Shown: positions 34,099-44,425, counted from the first letter of the stretch. The stretch: 64,000 nt of DNA from Endoryza sp044226045 (GCA_044226045.1 JBGAHR010000012.1:1-64000); one strand, 5' to 3'. Notes: a model not told the origin generated them from the sequence alone. Made by a program: numbers and translations.

Positions 34099-34796
34099 TA
34101 CCCTCGCCCATATACCTTCAACACCGGTTCTCTCAAAACGGCTGCTTCGCCGGTTGTATAAAAATAGATTGCTTCGGCTATTGCTTCGGGTTTGACCCAT
34201 TTGGAAGTATCTGCATCGGGCATTGACTTCCTGTTTTGCGGAGTATCTATGGTACTGGGTACTACCACACAAACAACCACATCCGTTCCTTTGGCTTCTT
34301 CATTCATCAATTCAGCGAGGCGAAAGATCATGGATTTGGCGATGGAATAAGCGACCATCCCTTTTCCGTTTCTGCTATCGAGACCGGGCTTCGATCCAAT
34401 AAGAAAGATACGTCCCCTGCCCTTTTGCATCATCTCAAGGAAGATGGGCCTGGCCGTGTTATAAGCCGTTTCGAAATTGAGGTGAATCTGCTTCTGTATA
34501 TCTGCCAGACCTGTTTCCGCTATCTTACCCATGGCAAAACCACCCACGGTCAGCACAGCAATATCAATAGTTCCTCTTTCTTTGATAATTTTTTGAATGG
34601 CAGCTTGCGCGGCTTGTTCGTTTGACAGATCAGCTTCCTCCGTAAAAAAGTACTGAGACCCCATATCCCATTTTACCGGATCACCCGGCACAATAGTTCC
34701 CACCACCTTGTGTCCTTCGTCCAAGAATTTTTTCACAACAGCCTGCCCCATATTTCCGGCTGCACCCGTCACGACTACCACGTTCCCCGTTGACAT
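34098..34796 (-). CDS. Short-chain dehydrogenase/reductase
   Basis: 232 residues. VVVTGAAGNMGQAVVKKF is the NAD(P)-binding glycine motif. The catalytic part is recognisable from GSKPG followed by YSIAKSM (YxxxK). Substrate unknown. It is the last gene of the minus-strand pectin/rhamnose run, 30 bp after the GH53 gene. Whether it belongs to the pathway is not shown. Confidence 0.85.
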   Translation of the reverse strand: MSTGNVVVVTGAAGNMGQAVVKKFLDEGHKVVGTIVPGDPVKWDMGSQYFFTEEADLSNEQAAQAAIQKIIKERGTIDIAVLTVGGFAMGKIAETGLADIQKQIHLNFETAYNTARPIFLEMMQKGRGRIFLIGSKPGLDSRNGKGMVAYSIAKSMIFRLAELMNEEAKGTDVVVCVVVPSTIDTPQNRKSMPDADTSKWVKPEAIAEAIYFYTTGEAAVLREPVLKVYGRG

Positions 34797-34826
34797 ATGA
34801 TGAAATTTATGATGATCGAATGATTA

Positions 34827-36020
34827 CTAATTAAATTTATACACTGCATTCATATAATCCATCGCAGGTACCGTGTTTCCATTCCAGTCAAACAAGGCGT
34901 TGTTCTCCCAGGAGGAGCCCTGACCCCAACGATCTCTCATGGGAGACGTAATCCAGGCCGGCTCCCAGTACATGATGCCCTTACCTCCTCCGTCAATGAT
35001 GGCCTGCACAAGGTCTTTCAAATATTTCAACTGACCATCCATACTCAACGGATAATCTGGCAGGGCATCGCCCGGACCAAACAGGTTATTATACGTATCG
35101 AGGTTATTGCCGGTATATGGATAGGCAGTTTCCACAATCATAACAGTCTTGTGATACGAATTCGCCAGGCGACGGATGGTGTCGGTGATGGCCTTCATAC
35201 TGTTTACCTGCGACCATTTGCTGTAGTGCGACAGCCCAAGAATATCAAAATCTGTAACGCCCTGCTGTTCGATAACCCCTTTCGTCCACCAACCGGCATC
35301 CTGCAGTTGTGCAACATGCAAAATTATTTTCGGTTTGATGGAAGCAGAAGTGGCGGAAAAATCGCGTACTGCTTTGATTCCACTTTTTAACAGTTCACCA
35401 AAACCTTTGAAATCGCCGTTATTGATCTGGCCATAAGGAAACAGCATTCCCGGGTTGGTTTCATTTCCGATCTGGATCATTTCAGGTGTTAATTGCCGAG
35501 AAGACAAATAGTTTAACACCCGCCATGTGTATTGATAAACCGAATCCTTTACCTGGTCGTAACTCAATCCCTGCCACGCTGCAGGAGGCTGCTGCTTTTG
35601 CGGATCCGCCCAATCATCAGAGTAGTGCAGATCCAGGTTGACCACCATTCCATTTTCTTTCGCCCGGCGAATGGTTTTTTCAACATCCAGCAGGTCGCTA
35701 TACAGTTTGCCTCCGGTTACCGGCAATTGCCAACTTGGATTGTACCACAAGCGAACCCTGACGGCATTGGCTCCATGCTGGCGAAAAATAACAAACGGGT
35801 CTTTTTGTTTCAACGAATCTTTGTATTTACCCCCATTGTCCTCAATCTGGTTGACATAAGAAAGATCAACGCCCATGCAGAATTCATCCCACCTGTATAT
35901 TTTTTTTGATGGCATGGTGGTCTGCAAGGTTGATTTGGACTGACAGGCCACCATCCCCAATCCCTGTAAAAACAAACCCAGCAACAGCAGGCTCACTGAT
36001 TTCCTGTATGTTGTTTTCAT
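34827..36020 (-). CDS. GH53 arabinogalactan endo-beta-1,4-galactanase, lipoprotein
   Basis: 397 residues. A lipobox (MVAC) gives lipidated Cys26, so it is membrane-anchored. FCMGVDLSYVNQIEDNGG opens the GH53 barrel. NLDLHYSDDWADP, IQIGNETNPGML (acid/base Glu187) and VETAYPY (nucleophile Glu297) are diagnostic. It cuts beta-1,4-galactan, a side chain of type I rhamnogalacturonan. Gap to the GH51 gene upstream is 38 bp. Confidence 0.95.
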   Translation of the reverse strand: MKTTYRKSVSLLLLGLFLQGLGMVACQSKSTLQTTMPSKKIYRWDEFCMGVDLSYVNQIEDNGGKYKDSLKQKDPFVIFRQHGANAVRVRLWYNPSWQLPVTGGKLYSDLLDVEKTIRRAKENGMVVNLDLHYSDDWADPQKQQPPAAWQGLSYDQVKDSVYQYTWRVLNYLSSRQLTPEMIQIGNETNPGMLFPYGQINNGDFKGFGELLKSGIKAVRDFSATSASIKPKIILHVAQLQDAGWWTKGVIEQQGVTDFDILGLSHYSKWSQVNSMKAITDTIRRLANSYHKTVMIVETAYPYTGNNLDTYNNLFGPGDALPDYPLSMDGQLKYLKDLVQAIIDGGGKGIMYWEPAWITSPMRDRWGQGSSWENNALFDWNGNTVPAMDYMNAVYKFN

Positions 36021-36058
36021 ACTATGAAATTACGCTTTTCGAACCGGGATAAAAGAGG

Positions 36059-37597
36059 TCATTTCAATTCGAGGCTCACAATACTCTGTGCCGGCAATTC
36101 CAATACCAGTTCATCCCCCTCTTTCCGGGCGCCGTTGAAAGAAACAATCTTCACCTTCTCTTTGTTCTCAAAACTGTTGTAGTCGGACAATTTTGCAGAA
36201 GTAAGAAGCTGACCGGTAACCGTTTTCCAATTGGCTGAAACGAACTTTCCCCGAATGGTATACTTTTTAGCCGGATCGATATTCACGAAAGTGAGGTGAA
36301 CAATGCCGGCAGAATCACGGGAAGCGGAAACATTGATCGCTGGTAATTTCTGGTTATCGTTTACGTATTCCGGTGACTGGAAGTTCACAGGCAGCAATGT
36401 GGCATCCATGTGCACTTTATACAGATCGAATACGTGATAGGTTGGCGTGAGCAACATGTCGGCTCCCTTTGTCAACACAAGAGCCTGCAAAACATTGATG
36501 GTTTGGGCCAGGTTGGCCATCTTCACTCTTTCGCAATGGTTGTTGAATATATTGAGTGTGCTGCCGGCTACCAGCGCGTCTCTCAGACTGTTCTGCTGAT
36601 ACAGGAAGCCCGGATTGGTGCCTGGTTCAACATCGGTCCAGATTCCCCATTCATCCACCACCAACGCCACTTTCCTGGCCGGATCATATTTATCCATGAT
36701 AGTGGAATGACGAGTCACCAGTTCCTCCATGTAGAGACAGTTCTTCATGGTATTGAAATACTCCTTTTCATCAAAAGAAGTGGCCGAGCCTTTCTTGTTC
36801 CAGTTACCTGTTGGCAACGTATAATGGTGCAGCGTTATACCCCACATCATGTAACCCGCCTTACGCATCAGCGTTTCAGTCCAGTTGTAATCACTTTCAC
36901 TGGCGCCGCTGGCAATGCGGTACAGAGGCGCATTGTGGTAATTCCTGGCATACGTAGCATAACGCTTGTATTCATCTGCATAATAGTCAGGAGTCATGTT
37001 ACCACCGCAACCCCAGCTTTCATTTCCGACACCCCAGAACTTCACTCTCCAGGGTTCGGCTCTTCCGTTCTGCTTCCTCAGTTCGGTCATTGTACTGATC
37101 GCGTCGGAATTGAGGTACTCCACCCACTTGGCCATTTCCTCAACGGTACCGCTGCCTACATTGCCGGCTATATAAGGTTCGCAATTGAGCAAGGAGCATA
37201 ACTCCAGGAATTCGTGTGTACCGAAGCTATTGTCTTCCGATACGCCTCCCCAGTTGGTATTGACCATATGAGGTCGTTTATCCCTGGGCCCGATACCATC
37301 TCTCCAATGATATTCATCCGCAAAACATCCTCCCGGCCAGCGCAGGTTGGGAATCCGGATCTTCTTCAGGGCATTGACTATGTCCATTCTTATCCTGTCC
37401 TGCTTTTGTACGTTCATGGAAGGATCTACCCAGAATCCATCATAGATACATCTCCCAAGATGTTCAGAGAAATGTCCGTAAATATGGCGGCTGATGGTGT
37501 TTTTTGCATTGGAAGCATCAATTACCATGTTTACGGACGACTGGCTGATTGCCCATAACGGCAACAGTATACATATTCCTAAAAACGCTTTTTTCAT
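36059..37597 (-). CDS. GH51 alpha-L-arabinofuranosidase
   Basis: 512 residues with a signal peptide (MKKAFLGICILLPLWAISQ). The GH51 features are HFSEHLGRCIYDG, NLRWPGGCFADEYHW, WGVGNESWGCGG with acid/base Glu193, and VVDEWGIW with nucleophile Glu316. It removes L-arabinose from arabinan and arabinogalactan. Export is notable because many GH51 enzymes are cytoplasmic. It lies 24 bp downstream of the GH88-like gene. Confidence 0.94.
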   Translation of the reverse strand: MKKAFLGICILLPLWAISQSSVNMVIDASNAKNTISRHIYGHFSEHLGRCIYDGFWVDPSMNVQKQDRIRMDIVNALKKIRIPNLRWPGGCFADEYHWRDGIGPRDKRPHMVNTNWGGVSEDNSFGTHEFLELCSLLNCEPYIAGNVGSGTVEEMAKWVEYLNSDAISTMTELRKQNGRAEPWRVKFWGVGNESWGCGGNMTPDYYADEYKRYATYARNYHNAPLYRIASGASESDYNWTETLMRKAGYMMWGITLHHYTLPTGNWNKKGSATSFDEKEYFNTMKNCLYMEELVTRHSTIMDKYDPARKVALVVDEWGIWTDVEPGTNPGFLYQQNSLRDALVAGSTLNIFNNHCERVKMANLAQTINVLQALVLTKGADMLLTPTYHVFDLYKVHMDATLLPVNFQSPEYVNDNQKLPAINVSASRDSAGIVHLTFVNIDPAKKYTIRGKFVSANWKTVTGQLLTSAKLSDYNSFENKEKVKIVSFNGARKEGDELVLELPAQSIVSLELK

Positions 37598-37621
37598 ATA
37601 CAGCAGTTTTATTGAGTGAAA

Positions 37622-38848
37622 TCATTTCTGTCTGGTATCGGCAAGCGCAAGATATCTTTCAAGCGCCTCGATATAGTAATAATCAGCATAGGTCAGTGGT
37701 ACATCAATTTCGGTTCCGGCAGGCTTGTGACCGACACTGTGCTGAAGGATGAATCCGCCATTCGTACCAGCCGATGCACGGTAATGCCGGTCCGAAAGTG
37801 TCAGCAGGATCTTTTCGGCCACCTGTAAATATTTTTTTGCCTGGCTCTTCGAAACATAGTGGCTCAGTTCAATCAACGCAGAAGCCATGATGGAAGCAGC
37901 AGACGCATCACGTAAGGAATGTGGAATATCGGCAGCGTTATAATCCCAATAAGGGATCTTGTCTGCGGGAAGGTTGGGATGGGACAATAAAAAATCAGCA
38001 ATGTCTGTGGCTTGCTTCAAATATTTCGGATCACGGGTTTGACGATAAGTGGCAGTGTAGCCGTACAGTCCCCATGATTGTCCTCTTGCCCAAGCCGATT
38101 CATCAGCAAAACCCTGGGCAGTTTTTTTCTGAATGATGCTACCGTCGGTCTGGTTGTAATTGATAACATGATAGGAGCTATGGTCCGGTCGAAAATGATT
38201 GGCCATGGTAGTATTGGCATGTGTAACGGCGATCTTGTAAAAGGAAGAATCGCCGGTTTCGCGGGTAGCCCAAAAAAGCAGATCCAGGTTCATCATGTTG
38301 TCGATGATCACGAGAAACTCATTGGGTTTTCCATCCCATGATTTGATACAGCCTACCCGGGGATTAAAACGGGTCGACAAGGATTTGGCGCTATTAACCA
38401 GCACCTGCCGATAGGAAGGATTGTCTTTCTGCACTAATGCATTTCCAAAAGAACAATACATCATAAAACCCAGATCATGTGTATGTGTGTTGAATTGTTC
38501 TTTTTCCAGCACGCCCAGCATACGGATTGCTTCTCCGTACAAAAATGGATCGCCGGTTTGCCTGTATAACATCAACAGGGTGCCGGGATAGAAGCCACTG
38601 CACCACCAGCTTGAATTACTAAACTCGTATTGTTTGCTATCGGGGAAATAGGTTTTGGGAAATTTATCTGCCGGTAGTTTACCTGCCAGTAGTTTGTACT
38701 GGCTGACCGCCTCTGTAAAAAAATGGTTTGCCTGTTTTAATAAATTCGAATTGGGATGATACCCTTTTACCGGTTGAGCCACCGCTATTCCCGTCAGAAG
38801 AAAACAGCTTAGTAAAACAAACAATCCTTTCATTATAGCAATTTTCAT
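37622..38848 (-). CDS. GH88-type unsaturated glucuronyl hydrolase
   Basis: 408 residues with a signal peptide (cleavage after GIAVAQ). The alpha/alpha-barrel fold is indicated by repeated aromatic helices. THDLGFMMYCSFGNA and VIIDNMMNLDLLFWA carry the two catalytic Asp of GH88, and ADESAWARGQSWGLYGY is also typical. It hydrates and releases the 4,5-unsaturated uronic acid left by a lyase at the non-reducing end. No polysaccharide lyase is present here. ATG 38833 is an alternative start. Confidence 0.9.
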   Translation of the reverse strand: MKIAIMKGLFVLLSCFLLTGIAVAQPVKGYHPNSNLLKQANHFFTEAVSQYKLLAGKLPADKFPKTYFPDSKQYEFSNSSWWCSGFYPGTLLMLYRQTGDPFLYGEAIRMLGVLEKEQFNTHTHDLGFMMYCSFGNALVQKDNPSYRQVLVNSAKSLSTRFNPRVGCIKSWDGKPNEFLVIIDNMMNLDLLFWATRETGDSSFYKIAVTHANTTMANHFRPDHSSYHVINYNQTDGSIIQKKTAQGFADESAWARGQSWGLYGYTATYRQTRDPKYLKQATDIADFLLSHPNLPADKIPYWDYNAADIPHSLRDASAASIMASALIELSHYVSKSQAKKYLQVAEKILLTLSDRHYRASAGTNGGFILQHSVGHKPAGTEIDVPLTYADYYYIEALERYLALADTRQK

Positions 38849-38933
38849 TATAATAAGGAATTTTATCTCAACAATCCTATTGAATACCTATTCAATCTTA
38901 TGCTTCTGTATGATAGGGTCTGTCGTTAATGCA

Positions 38934-38965
38934 AGAGGCTGTCTGCGAAATGCAGGACAGCCTCT
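38934..38965. terminator. Strong hairpin inside the pectin/rhamnose operon
   Basis: AGAGGCTGTC (38934-38943) pairs perfectly with GACAGCCTCT (38956-38965), and TGC/GCA extends it inward. It lies in the 145-bp gap between the GH78 and GH88-like genes, the widest gap in the run. No T run follows on either strand. It may be a partial terminator, a processing site or a 3' end stabiliser. Confidence 0.55.
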
Positions 38966-38993
38966 GTAAATTACTCCTTATTTACCTTTCTGA

Positions 38994-41699
38994 CTAGTTA
39001 CCGGTTACTTCAAACCGGTAAGTTCCCGAACCGATTTTAAACTGCAGATAACCCTGGTCCGTGCCGGCGAAATGAATATCACTCTGCCGGTCTGCGGCAA
39101 TGCCGCTTTCAGTTACCTGAGAAATATTTTTGGCAGGAATAAATATATCCGCTTTTGTATTAACAGGAATCTGTATATCAAAAATGATCTTTCCGCCTTC
39201 TTTTTTCCATCCACTGCTCACCAACCCATAATTGGTTTCCAGACTGGCGTTCACCTGTGTAAAATTCCCCCCGATAACCGGTTTAATTCGGATATGCTTA
39301 TACCCCGGGCCATCTTCATAGGTATCCAGCCCTGCCATGACCCGGTACATCCAGTCGCCAATAGCTCCATACGCGTAGTGATTGAAAGAGTTCATGCCCG
39401 GTGTCTGGAAAGTGCTGTCTGGCTTGATGCCATCCCATCTTTCCCAGATAGTGGTGGCGCCCATCTTCACCGGGTAAAGCCAGGAAGGATAGTTCTCCTG
39501 TAACAATAATGCATATGCGATATCATTGTATCCAAACCGGCTCAGTACATGACATAAGTAAGGAGTTCCGAGGAATCCGGTGGTGAGGTGATTGCCATAG
39601 CTTTTCACATTGTCCGCCAGCCTCGCCGCCGCCTGAGCGCTCAGGCTCTCGGGTAACATATCGAAATTGAGCGCGAGCACATAGGCTGTTTGTGTTCCGG
39701 ACACGAGTCTGCCGCTGGGCGTCAAATATTCCTTTGCAAAAGCCTCTTTGATGTGTTGCAGCAGGCTTTCATATTTTGCCATATCCTCACTTTTACCAAG
39801 TACACGGGCAGCATTGATCAGCAGTTGTGTGGAATGCGCGAAGAAACACTGCGCAATCAGGTATTTGTCGGTTACTGCCGAACGCCCATCATTGTCATCG
39901 AATGGCCGGTAGAACAGCCAGTCACCAAAATGAAATCCTTTGTTCCAGAGGTAATCGCTGCTGTTCTTTTGCATGTATCCCACCCAGTTCTTCATGCTTT
40001 CATATTGGTTCTCCAGCACCCGTTTATCGCCATAGGCGAGATACATATTCCATGGAATAATGGTTGCCACATCTGCCCAGCCGGTTGATCCGGAAGCGCC
40101 CGGGCCCAATACATTTGGAATCACAAATGGTACACTGCCGTTGGGCAACTGATCTGCCGCCACATCTTTCAGCCATTTGGCAAAGAAGTTATTGACACCA
40201 AAATTGAAACTGGCTGTTCTCGAAAAAGCCTGCGCATCTCCGGTCCATCCAAGTCTTTCATCCCGTTGCGGACAATCCGTGGGCACGTCCAGGAAATTAC
40301 CTCTTTGCCCCCACTGGATATTATGCTGGAGCTGGTTCACTAACGGATTGGAAGTACTGAAACTGCCCGTAGGTGTCATGTTTGAATAGAGGGTAACGGC
40401 CGTAAAGTTTTCCGGTTTTATTTCACCCGGATAACCTTCGATCATGATATACCTGAATCCAAAGAAAGTGAAATGTGGTTCGAATGTTTCCACTCCCTCG
40501 CCTTTGAGAATATAGGTGGCAGTTGCTTTCGCCGCGCGAATATTATCGAGATAAAAATTGCCTGCTTTGTCAAGCACTTCCGCATGTTTAATACTGATTC
40601 GGCTACCGCTTTTACCGGTAGCTTTTACTACCACCCAGCCAACAAGATTCTGTCCGAAATCAATTACCTGTTCTCCCTTGGGTGTTTTAAAGATTTTTAC
40701 CGGTGTAAAGGTTTCATGTTTCTGAACGGGTTCATTATAAGTGGCAACGAGTATCGCAGCAGGATAATCTTTTACGGTTACGCCTGCCCAGCGCCCATCT
40801 TCAAAACCCGGCGATGACCAGCCAGTCAACTCATCACGGGCATCGTAGGTTTCGCCGTGATAGATCTCAACAGATTCAATGGGCCCAATGGCTGATTTCC
40901 AGCTTTGATCTGTAACTATATATTCATCCGATCCATCGGTATAGGTCAGGTGCAACTGGCAAAAAGCGCCCAGTTTCTTCCCATAAATATTGAAATTGTT
41001 TTCCCAGGCCAGGTATCCGCGGTACCAACCATTGCCAACGATCATACCAATGGCATTCGAACCTGTCTTTATGAGCGAGGTTACGTCATACACCTGGTAT
41101 TGCAACCGCTTGTTGTAACTGGTCCAGCCGGGTGTGAGATAATCCTTACCCACCCGTTGCCCGTTTATCTGCGCTTCATACATACCATGCGCCGTCAGGT
41201 AAACGGTGGCTGATTTGATTTTCTTAGGGGCGTTGAACTCCTTGCGGAAATATTGTGCAGGCCGGTGAATCGTGTCTTCTGTCATGGAAGATTCTATCCA
41301 CTGTGCTTTCCATCGGCTCGGATCCAATATCCCCATTTCAAAATAGGCCGGTGCACTCCAGGCCGAAGACTTTCCTTCCTGGTCCCATACCCTTACCTGC
41401 CAGGTGTACCGGTTTCCAGACTGCAACACTTTCCCTTCATAGGGAACAAATACAGACTGATCCGAATTAACCCTGCCAGTTTTCCAGGTAACCTCTTTGC
41501 CCTGCATCACTTTTATTTCATAAGCCTTTTGCGCGGCATTGCGTTCTTTATCTTTTATCTGCCAGCCGAAACGAGGTTGCTTTTCGTCCAACCCGATGGG
41601 GTTTGTCAAATTCTCAACCGTCAGCCTGGTAACGGATAGCTGAGTCATTGCCGGACCGGCAACCAGTAAAAGCAGGAGAACAGGCACCATTTTTTTCAT
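38994..41699 (-). CDS. GH78 alpha-L-rhamnosidase
   Basis: 901 residues from ATG 41699 with a signal peptide (MKKMVPVLLLLLVAGPAMTQ). N-terminal beta domains (TVENLTNPIGLDEKQPRFGWQ and a rhamnosidase-N region with AHGMYEAQINGQRVG) precede the catalytic alpha/alpha barrel with DVPTDCPQRDERLGWTGDA and TTIWERWDG. These hold the catalytic acid and base of inverting GH78 enzymes. It releases L-rhamnose from oligosaccharides, which feeds the catabolic genes just upstream. An open 45-codon extension overlaps the kinase gene and is not used. Confidence 0.95.
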   Translation of the reverse strand: MKKMVPVLLLLLVAGPAMTQLSVTRLTVENLTNPIGLDEKQPRFGWQIKDKERNAAQKAYEIKVMQGKEVTWKTGRVNSDQSVFVPYEGKVLQSGNRYTWQVRVWDQEGKSSAWSAPAYFEMGILDPSRWKAQWIESSMTEDTIHRPAQYFRKEFNAPKKIKSATVYLTAHGMYEAQINGQRVGKDYLTPGWTSYNKRLQYQVYDVTSLIKTGSNAIGMIVGNGWYRGYLAWENNFNIYGKKLGAFCQLHLTYTDGSDEYIVTDQSWKSAIGPIESVEIYHGETYDARDELTGWSSPGFEDGRWAGVTVKDYPAAILVATYNEPVQKHETFTPVKIFKTPKGEQVIDFGQNLVGWVVVKATGKSGSRISIKHAEVLDKAGNFYLDNIRAAKATATYILKGEGVETFEPHFTFFGFRYIMIEGYPGEIKPENFTAVTLYSNMTPTGSFSTSNPLVNQLQHNIQWGQRGNFLDVPTDCPQRDERLGWTGDAQAFSRTASFNFGVNNFFAKWLKDVAADQLPNGSVPFVIPNVLGPGASGSTGWADVATIIPWNMYLAYGDKRVLENQYESMKNWVGYMQKNSSDYLWNKGFHFGDWLFYRPFDDNDGRSAVTDKYLIAQCFFAHSTQLLINAARVLGKSEDMAKYESLLQHIKEAFAKEYLTPSGRLVSGTQTAYVLALNFDMLPESLSAQAAARLADNVKSYGNHLTTGFLGTPYLCHVLSRFGYNDIAYALLLQENYPSWLYPVKMGATTIWERWDGIKPDSTFQTPGMNSFNHYAYGAIGDWMYRVMAGLDTYEDGPGYKHIRIKPVIGGNFTQVNASLETNYGLVSSGWKKEGGKIIFDIQIPVNTKADIFIPAKNISQVTESGIAADRQSDIHFAGTDQGYLQFKIGSGTYRFEVTGN

Positions 41700-41715
41700 A
41701 CAGGGGTGTTTTGTA

Positions 41716-43065
41716 TTAAAAATTGAAAGCATTTTGTCTGTTAGCGTACAATTGCAAAGCAATGAGGTCCGCAGTAATCGGTTGTGTATTCCATTGATGA
41801 TGGATGGAAAGAGCCGCTCCGAGTGCGGTGGCATGCATCATGGAAGCGGCATACACTTCATAGCCGGGTAATACAGCTGCTAAAAAATTCATGTAAACAG
41901 GATTGGAGGCAAACCCGCCATCCACAAAAATTCTTTTTACAGTAGTACCCCGCAACACCAATTGAGTGGACCTTAGCTGGTCTTTAATAATCTTCGCCAT
42001 TAAAACGTGGTAGGCACCGGCGCAATCAGATTGGCTTTCGCTCATCCATTCGTCCTCGTCCACCTGATCTGTGTCGATCAACGCCCGGATCATTTGATCG
42101 TCTGGTTTGACTTCTTTATAAAAATCACCCGGTTGCTGAAATTTCCGGGCGAGCTTCAGTACTTCCTGTTCATGGAGATACCCGGCAAACAACCTGGACG
42201 CTTTCACCGGCTTCCCCTTGAAAGAATAATAACAAAGACAATCGTTTTTTAACTCTGCGGCAGTTAACGGCTGCTCATTAAACGGATGGAGGCTGATGCA
42301 CCAGGTACCGGTTGAAATCAAAACAAAGGGTTCTGTAAACCCGGAGAGATAGGGAATCAAGGCAGCAGAGCTATCGTGTAATCCAACGCCAACAGCTACT
42401 TGCTGATCATTGATGGAAATGCTTTCCACCGCATCGCAGGCCACCCGCTCCGGCAATACTTTATTCAGTCCATGGGAATAGATCCAGGAATGATAATCGA
42501 ATTGTTGAAAGTTCCATAGTGCGGTGTGACATCCAATGCTTGTTATTTCAGAGACCATTTTTCGGGAGAAGAGATAACTGATAAATTGCGGAAGGTGTAA
42601 TGCACAACGAACCTGCTGAAACTGTTCGCTGCGCTGGCGGAAAAGGCGATACAACTGTAACCCTGAATTCAGGCTTCCCAACGCCGGAGAGCAGGTAGAC
42701 AAGGAGAATAATTCTTCTCCCCCATTCAAACGGTATAATTCGTCGGCCAGCTCCGATGGATATGGTTTGAGATAATTATACAGAGGGGTGAGCGGGTTTC
42801 CGTCCGAATCAACGTATACCAGGCTGGCGCCATAAGTAGCGAACTGCAGTGCCTGGATGCTGAATGACTTTAACTCCAACACTTCCTGAAAAGCCTGTTG
42901 CACCCATTGAATCAATCCTTCGAGGTCTTCACAAGGAAAACCGTCTTCGTCAATGATCTCTGGCAGGCGGGTAGATTGTTCATACACTACACAATAGCGA
43001 TCATCAAACAAAAATAGTTTCTTGTTCGTTTTTCCTATGTCGAATATGGCAATAACCGGAATCAT
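41716..43065 (-). CDS. FGGY-family carbohydrate kinase, probable rhamnulokinase
   Basis: 449 residues. AIFDIGKTNKKLFLFD is the first phosphate-binding loop. LISTGTWCISLHPF and FVDGGFASNPVYMNFLAAVL are the second and the adenosine motif of the FGGY fold. It lies between rhaI and the GH78 gene, so L-rhamnulose is the likely substrate (inference from context). Sequence alone does not exclude fuculose or another ketose. Gaps are 35 and 16 bp. Confidence 0.85.
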   Translation of the reverse strand: MIPVIAIFDIGKTNKKLFLFDDRYCVVYEQSTRLPEIIDEDGFPCEDLEGLIQWVQQAFQEVLELKSFSIQALQFATYGASLVYVDSDGNPLTPLYNYLKPYPSELADELYRLNGGEELFSLSTCSPALGSLNSGLQLYRLFRQRSEQFQQVRCALHLPQFISYLFSRKMVSEITSIGCHTALWNFQQFDYHSWIYSHGLNKVLPERVACDAVESISINDQQVAVGVGLHDSSAALIPYLSGFTEPFVLISTGTWCISLHPFNEQPLTAAELKNDCLCYYSFKGKPVKASRLFAGYLHEQEVLKLARKFQQPGDFYKEVKPDDQMIRALIDTDQVDEDEWMSESQSDCAGAYHVLMAKIIKDQLRSTQLVLRGTTVKRIFVDGGFASNPVYMNFLAAVLPGYEVYAASMMHATALGAALSIHHQWNTQPITADLIALQLYANRQNAFNF

Positions 43066-43100
43066 GACCTCATTTATCCGATTAATTCGTTAGTTAATAA

Positions 43101-44375
43101 TTATAAGCCCGTTGCAATATTATGTGTTCCCCTTTCTTTTATCAACTGTTCCCGCACTTTCAAGGAGCGGAACAAGCCCATCGGATCTATTGCCGCGCCG
43201 GAGCGCAGTCTTGCTTCCGCAACAATGGGTCTGACATCGGTTCGGAAAGCATGCTGCAATATCTCCTGTGCTCTTACCGTATCGTTGTTATTCCTGGCTT
43301 CCTCCAGTTGATCGGCCGGAACCAGCAAAGCCTGTGCATAGGCAATCTGGATGGCTTCGAGGGACTGCAATAAATCCTCAAGCGGATCTTTGACATTATG
43401 TGAGGCATCGATCATCCATCCCAGCGAGGAAGCGTGGTCCATTTGCTGATCGTTCATACCCTGCACCAATTCCTGGAAGATAAGAAATAACTGGTAAGGC
43501 TTGATGCTGCCAACGGTCAGGTCGTCATCACCATACTTCGAATCGTTGAAATGAAATCCACCCAGTTTACCTTCCATCAGCAACAGAGCCACGATCTGCT
43601 CGATATTGGCATTGGGCAAATGATGTCCCAAATCCACCAGTGTATAGGCCTTTGATCCGAGCTTGCTGGCATACAGATAAGATTGTCCCCAATCTCCTAC
43701 AGTGGTTGAATAAAAGTTGGGCTCAAATGCCTTGTATTCTACAAACATTTTCCAATCGGCCGGCAGGTGCTGATAAACCTCCTGCAGGCTGCCCAATGTA
43801 TGCTGAAATGCTTTTTTGAAATTAAGTTGTCCCGGAAAACAGGATCCATCACTCAACCAAACTGTAATGGATGTTGACCCCAGTTCCTTACCGTATTGTA
43901 TTACTTCGATATTGTGATCAATAGCCTGTTTCCTCACCGAAGGGTTCACATGCTGCATGGAACCAAACTTGTAACTCAATGCCTGTCCGGGCTGATCCTG
44001 GAAAGTATTTGAATTGACCGCATCGAACCGCAGATCAAAATGGGCCGCCAGTTCTTTAATGGCTTTTGCATCTCGCGGAATATCCCAGGGAATATGAAGG
44101 GAAATGGCGCCGGCTGATCGCGTCAAAGCATGCAGCAAACCGACATCTTCAATTTTCTGTTCAAGACTGGCGGGTTCACCGCCTCCACTGAATCGACCGA
44201 AACGGGTTCCTCCTGTTCCCAATGCCCAACTGGGAATCGCTACCTGGAATGCCTGAAGCTGATGAATGATATTTTCAAAATCAGGCATGGTCGATCGAAG
44301 GAATTCCATCTTTCGTTGATGAAGCTTAAGCCGATCGGAATTGTGTTGGCCTATTTGGATGGCATCTATTTGCAT
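43101..44375 (-). CDS. rhaI: L-rhamnose isomerase (RhaI type, TIM barrel)
   Basis: 424 residues. IPSWALGTGGTRFGRFSGGGEP, ISLHIPWD, VEYKAFEPNFYSTTVGDWG and VDLGHHLPNANIEQIV hold the Glu, Asp and His metal ligands of this isomerase family. GGFHFNDSKYGDDDLTVG is also typical. It converts L-rhamnose to L-rhamnulose in the cytoplasm. It sits between the aldolase/dehydrogenase and kinase genes. Confidence 0.92.
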   Translation of the reverse strand: MQIDAIQIGQHNSDRLKLHQRKMEFLRSTMPDFENIIHQLQAFQVAIPSWALGTGGTRFGRFSGGGEPASLEQKIEDVGLLHALTRSAGAISLHIPWDIPRDAKAIKELAAHFDLRFDAVNSNTFQDQPGQALSYKFGSMQHVNPSVRKQAIDHNIEVIQYGKELGSTSITVWLSDGSCFPGQLNFKKAFQHTLGSLQEVYQHLPADWKMFVEYKAFEPNFYSTTVGDWGQSYLYASKLGSKAYTLVDLGHHLPNANIEQIVALLLMEGKLGGFHFNDSKYGDDDLTVGSIKPYQLFLIFQELVQGMNDQQMDHASSLGWMIDASHNVKDPLEDLLQSLEAIQIAYAQALLVPADQLEEARNNNDTVRAQEILQHAFRTDVRPIVAEARLRSGAAIDPMGLFRSLKVREQLIKERGTHNIATGL

Positions 44376-44425
44376 ATGCTGACTTGTAAATATTCTGTTT
44401 AGCCGGTTAAACTACTCTATATTTT

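Noticed and set aside
36410..37201. 263-codon plus-strand frame inside the GH51 gene
   Set aside because: Antisense shadow. The GH51 frame has clear catalytic motifs.
41700..41834. N-terminal extension of the GH78 frame
   Set aside because: It overlaps the kinase gene, whereas the ATG at 41699 gives a clean signal peptide.
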